Below are positions 6,435 to 8,182 of a DNA stretch of 8,182 nucleotides, in pieces (position 1 is the first letter of the stretch; each line of letters begins with the position of its first letter). The DNA comes from Dehalococcoidia bacterium (GTDB taxonomy: Bacteria > Chloroflexota > Dehalococcoidia > Dehalococcoidales > JAUXAE01), in NCBI GenBank assembly GCA_030665535.1, contig DAOUZU010000041.1:1-8182 (forward strand). The letters are read 5' to 3'. A model generated the notes under the pieces. The model was not told the DNA's origin. It saw only the letters and a program-made list of their open reading frames with translations, and did not search any database. A program made the translations under genes and the position numbers.

Positions 6435-6441
6435 CCTCCTT
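6435..6441 (-). promoter_or_regulatory. Ribosome binding site fixing the GTG start of padR
   Basis: AAGGAGG on the minus strand, six bases before the GTG at 6428-6426. It is a full match to the anti-Shine-Dalgarno core and decides in favour of the GTG; the next ATG in frame would remove the first helix of the DNA-binding domain. Confidence 0.8.
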
Positions 6442-6450
6442 CGGAAGTTG

Positions 6451-6485
6451 AATATAGACTAAACCGAATAATCAATATAGACTAA
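6451..6485 (-). promoter_or_regulatory. Tandem 12-base boxes, probable PadR operator
   Basis: The minus strand carries TTAGTCTATATT twice, at 6485-6474 and 6462-6451, as perfect direct repeats with an 11-base spacer (period 23). The first box begins in the last base of the -10 hexamer and covers the predicted start site; the second lies in the untranslated leader. Protein bound here would block transcription initiation. The link to the PadR protein is inferred from position. Many PadR operators are palindromic; here the visible symmetry is a direct repeat, with only a loose ATATA/TATAT dyad at 6475-6491. Confidence 0.65.
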
Positions 6486-6513
6486 TTATATATCAGCATT
6501 AGCCTGTTGTCAA
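6485..6513 (-). promoter_or_regulatory. Perfect-consensus housekeeping promoter of the padR-exporter operon
   Basis: The minus strand reads TTGACA (6513-6508), a 17-base spacer and TATAAT (6490-6485): both hexamers are perfect and the spacing is optimal. Transcription should start near 6478, giving a leader of about 50 bases to the padR GTG. Such a strong unregulated promoter would be costly for an exporter, which supports tight repression through the adjoining boxes. Confidence 0.85.
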
Positions 6514-6746
6514 GGGGCAGGAATGTATTTTAGTGGTAGGCTACATGAATAATTAGGGGTTATTAAATCCCTTTCGTGTTAGCGGCTACCGAGTGCATTC
6601 ACCATTGCACGAATATCGGGATCACTGTTCCGTTATAGGTATAGCTATTCTCATCGTTCTGGCTTCAGATTCGTAGTAAACACTCCGTCATTAGCCTAAA
6701 AAGGAAGTTATATTTGAGACAAGCTATAAATGGCGGTCAGGGATAC
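6514..6746. other. Gene-poor spacer between the padR promoter and the hydrolase stop
   Basis: With the promoter, operator and leader, this completes a 318-base stretch without a gene. It holds repeat copy C (6601-6634), a small palindrome ATAGCTAT near 6641-6648, and a weak GGG/CCC hairpin near 6556-6571 with too little stem to call a terminator. No convincing terminator for the hydrolase gene was found. I see no RNA gene here. Confidence 0.5.
6601..6634 (+). repeat. Dispersed intergenic repeat, copy C (shortened copy)
   Basis: The left part (6601-6621) matches copy A at 3943-3963 in 16 of 21 positions. ATCGGGAT at 6615-6622 is shared with copy B (7893-7900). CTGTTCCGTT at 6625-6634 is identical to copy A (3992-4001). 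Relative to A, about 25 internal bases are missing, which would break any reading frame. It lies about 90 bases upstream of the padR -35 box. Weaker than the A/B match, but the two blocks occur in the right order. Confidence 0.5.
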
Positions 6747-7841
6747 TTAATTGTTGTCACACTTCGAAAGAATATCAATCATTTTAAACATTATCCTAAT
6801 ACCTTTAGAATGGTATCCAAATTGGTTCAAACTACCAATGAAGTAGGCATCTATTTCTGGATGGTAAAACATAAAGGATCCGGTCGAGCCGGCATTTCCC
6901 CAAACGTTATACTTCTTAGGCATTAAAAGAGGGATGGTCTTAAAATTCATCAAACCATAGCCATAATCAATACCTATAGAAAATTTAGCCCAATCTTGCA
7001 TTTTCTTAAAGGTATCTTCTCTGATAATCTCATGTATCACCAATGCTTTCATGAATATTAGTAAGTCTTCGGATGTGGCCACAATTCCCCCACCAGCATA
7101 ATCAGCGCTGAGACTCCGATACTGTGTTACATTTACATCGCCTACATATACGCTCGCTATGGGATAATCGCTCTTTACCAACGGTTCTGAATAACAAATA
7201 AGGTATGAATGGTTCATCCCCAGCGGCATAAATAAGTAATGTTCTAGCGCTTTATGGAAAGGCATTGATGTTATATTTTCAATTACTAATCCTAAAATAT
7301 GATAACCCGTATCTGAATAGTGGAACCCTTCTCCAGGGGGGAAGTGTGATTTCAAATGTTCTTTAGACCATTGAACTATTTCCTGTGGAGTCCAAAAATG
7401 GGATGGTTCACTAAGGATTTGGTCTAGCATAGGTGTAACTTGCTTCGGTTTATCTCCGAAGTAATCATGTAAACCTGAGGTATGATTCAACAAGTGTTTT
7501 ATTGTTATATGGCCTGTATAATCGATACCCTTATAGACATGTAAGTTGTGTATTAGATCATCATCTAAGTACTGAGTAATTCTATCTTCGTAGGATAGCT
7601 CCCCTTTCTCAAATAGAATACCTACAAGTACAGAGGTAAATAGTTTACCAATACTAGCAATGTAATAAGGTTGGTTTACATTAGCGGGAATATTTCCTGT
7701 TACGCCTTCGGCGATATTCAAGTGGATGCCCGTTTTTTCAGAATGTACTAACAGATAACCATTATGTATTTTTCGGTCTTTATGCACTTTATTTCTAAAT
7801 CGGTCCGCAATTAATGTTTGCACCCTTTCTTTGTTCATCAT
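6747..7841 (-). CDS. Beta-lactamase-fold serine hydrolase, class C / penicillin-binding-protein-like
   Basis: Member of the serine hydrolase family that includes class C beta-lactamases, DD-peptidases and EstB-type esterases. Using the ATG at 7841 (364 residues), the nucleophile motif SIGK is at 63-66 (Ser63, Lys66), HTSGL at 120-124, YSD at 175-177 in place of the canonical YxN, and GNAGSTGS at 315-322 where HxG or KTG is expected. A MPLGM segment at 205-209 is typical of the family. No signal peptide or membrane helix is visible, so it looks cytoplasmic, unlike true beta-lactamases; an esterase or amidase role is as likely. The frame opens at a TTG (7859), but GGAG lies five bases before the ATG at 7841 and eight before the adjacent ATG at 7838, making one of these the start. 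The gene is AT-rich and monocistronic. Confidence 0.85.
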   Translation of the reverse strand: MMNKERVQTLIADRFRNKVHKDRKIHNGYLLVHSEKTGIHLNIAEGVTGNIPANVNQPYYIASIGKLFTSVLVGILFEKGELSYEDRITQYLDDDLIHNLHVYKGIDYTGHITIKHLLNHTSGLHDYFGDKPKQVTPMLDQILSEPSHFWTPQEIVQWSKEHLKSHFPPGEGFHYSDTGYHILGLVIENITSMPFHKALEHYLFMPLGMNHSYLICYSEPLVKSDYPIASVYVGDVNVTQYRSLSADYAGGGIVATSEDLLIFMKALVIHEIIREDTFKKMQDWAKFSIGIDYGYGLMNFKTIPLLMPKKYNVWGNAGSTGSFMFYHPEIDAYFIGSLNQFGYHSKGIRIMFKMIDILSKCDNN

Positions 7842-7846
7842 TGTCA

Positions 7847-7880
7847 CTCCAGTAGTCAATTACCAAGATTGAGTATAGCA
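7847..7880 (-). promoter_or_regulatory. Extended -10 promoter and ribosome site of the serine hydrolase gene
   Basis: The minus strand has TGCTATACT (7880-7872), an extended -10 element with five of six matches in the hexamer and no good -35 at the right distance, as expected of this class. The start would be near 7865, followed by GGAG (7850-7847) and the ATG pair at 7841 and 7838. The TTG at 7859 would lie about six bases into the transcript, too close for ribosome binding. Confidence 0.5.
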
Positions 7881-7892
7881 CTTCGGATAATC

Positions 7893-7974
7893 ATCGGGAT
7901 GTTTGTCCAGCCATGCTTACAATTGGGCTGTTCCATTTAGCTTTAAGGTTAATGCGTGAAGAGCATTTCAAGAG
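7893..7974 (+). repeat. Dispersed intergenic repeat, copy B (long copy)
   Basis: Core 7900-7944 is 41/45 identical to copy A (3964-4008), with weaker similarity to about 7974. In the frame reading CPAMLTIGLF, the four core differences are three silent changes and one Arg-to-His change; that frame is open from about 7856 and stops near 7978. The left edge shares ATCGGGAT with copy C. The copy begins about 12 bases upstream of the hydrolase's extended -10 element, so it occupies that promoter's upstream region, and it sits between two divergent genes. Confidence 0.75.
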
Positions 7975-8016
7975 ATAGCTTGCCTTTGTATATAGTCTCT
8001 AGCATCTTCCAAATAG

Positions 8017-8022
8017 TATAAT
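8017..8022 (+). promoter_or_regulatory. TATAAT -10 candidate for the acetyltransferase gene
   Basis: A perfect TATAAT about 46 bases before the ATG at 8068. No hexamer resembling TTGACA is found at 16 to 18 bases upstream, and there is no TG extension, so support rests on the -10 match and position only. Confidence 0.3.
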
Positions 8023-8067
8023 GCGAGAAAGGTGTCCTCAAGATTACTGATGTGGGTGATGTCAAAT

Positions 8068-8182
8068 ATGGATATAGTTATCAAAAACGAAAATGAAAAT
8101 GAATATAGGACTGTTGAGGGAGTGGTCCGTGAGGCATTTTGGAATCTTTATGTGCCAGGATGCAACGAACATTTTATTCTGC
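8068..8182 (+). CDS. GNAT-family N-acetyltransferase, YhbS-like (5' part, cut by the window end)
   Basis: The first 38 codons of a plus-strand gene run to the window edge without a stop. The N-terminal pattern, an opening beta strand (DIVIKNENENEYRTVEGV, 2-19) followed by REAFWNLYVPGCNEHF (21-36), resembles the start of predicted acetyltransferases of the YhbS type, which transfer acetyl from acetyl-CoA to an unknown amine. The acetyl-CoA-binding motif lies beyond the window, so the call depends on recognising the N-terminus. GGTGAT (8055-8060), matching the 3' side of the Shine-Dalgarno consensus, lies 7 bases before the ATG at 8068; an in-frame ATG at 8059 is an alternative start. Divergent from the serine hydrolase gene. 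Confidence 0.65.
   Translation, partial: MDIVIKNENENEYRTVEGVVREAFWNLYVPGCNEHFIL

Noticed and set aside
6556..6571. GGG/CCC inverted repeat downstream of the hydrolase gene
   Set aside because: Only three strong pairs with a large AT-rich loop; too weak and about 180 bases beyond the stop codon.
6714..6926. 70-codon plus-strand frame with TTG start and an AAGGAAG six bases upstream
   Set aside because: The ribosome site is attractive, but most of the frame is antisense to the 3' end of the serine hydrolase gene and the product has no recognisable domain; chance is the simpler explanation.
7842..7859. Six-residue N-terminal extension of the serine hydrolase from TTG at 7859
   Set aside because: A ribosome site GGAG lies between this TTG and the ATG pair at 7841 and 7838, and the predicted transcript starts only about six bases before the TTG.
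8079..8102. Short GAAAAT tandem motif near the start of the acetyltransferase gene
   Set aside because: Lies in coding sequence and simply encodes alternating Asn and Glu; no sign of a regulatory repeat.

Overview
The window looks like chromosomal DNA from an anaerobic bacterium, most likely a Dehalococcoidia-type Chloroflexota. That placement rests on the feel of the ArgJ and ArgB sequences and the gene mix, not on a search, so it is tentative. Base composition is uneven. The arginine genes at the left are GC-rich, rsgA and the serine hydrolase gene are clearly AT-richer, and the msrA and ABC-exporter genes lie between. This suggests conserved core genes on the left and an accessory stretch from about 2.2 kb onward.

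Left part (1-2103, minus strand): an arginine-biosynthesis operon reading argJ, argB, then a third gene of which only the first codons are in the window (probably argD). ArgJ recycles the acetyl group from N-acetylornithine to glutamate and ArgB phosphorylates N-acetylglutamate, so together they imply the cyclic arginine pathway. A promoter-like pair ends only a few bases before the argJ ATG, suggesting a leaderless transcript. A hairpin followed by T-rich sequence on the plus strand (2198-2235) separates this operon from rsgA.

Middle (2234-3921): rsgA (plus strand), a circularly permuted ribosome-assembly GTPase, converges on msrA (minus strand), a methionine sulfoxide reductase, with a 22-base gap and no obvious terminator.

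Right part (3922-8182): a minus-strand three-gene operon encodes a PadR-family repressor, an ABC ATPase and an ABC-2 permease, i.e. a drug- or lipid-exporter cassette. Its promoter is a perfect consensus (TTGACA-17-TATAAT) and carries two identical 12-base boxes at and just after the start site, a likely PadR autoregulatory operator. Beyond it are a cytoplasmic-looking beta-lactamase-fold serine hydrolase (minus) and the divergent start of a GNAT acetyltransferase (plus).

The most unusual feature is a short intergenic repeat present three times in the same orientation (about 3943-4041, 6601-6634 and 7893-7974). Each copy lies just upstream of a minus-strand gene (msrA, padR, the hydrolase), and the copies bracket the exporter operon and the hydrolase gene. 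Its two long copies differ mostly at third codon positions of one reading frame, so it may be a decayed coding fragment, a mobile-element relic or a family-specific intergenic element. No tRNA, rRNA, CRISPR array or transposase gene was seen.
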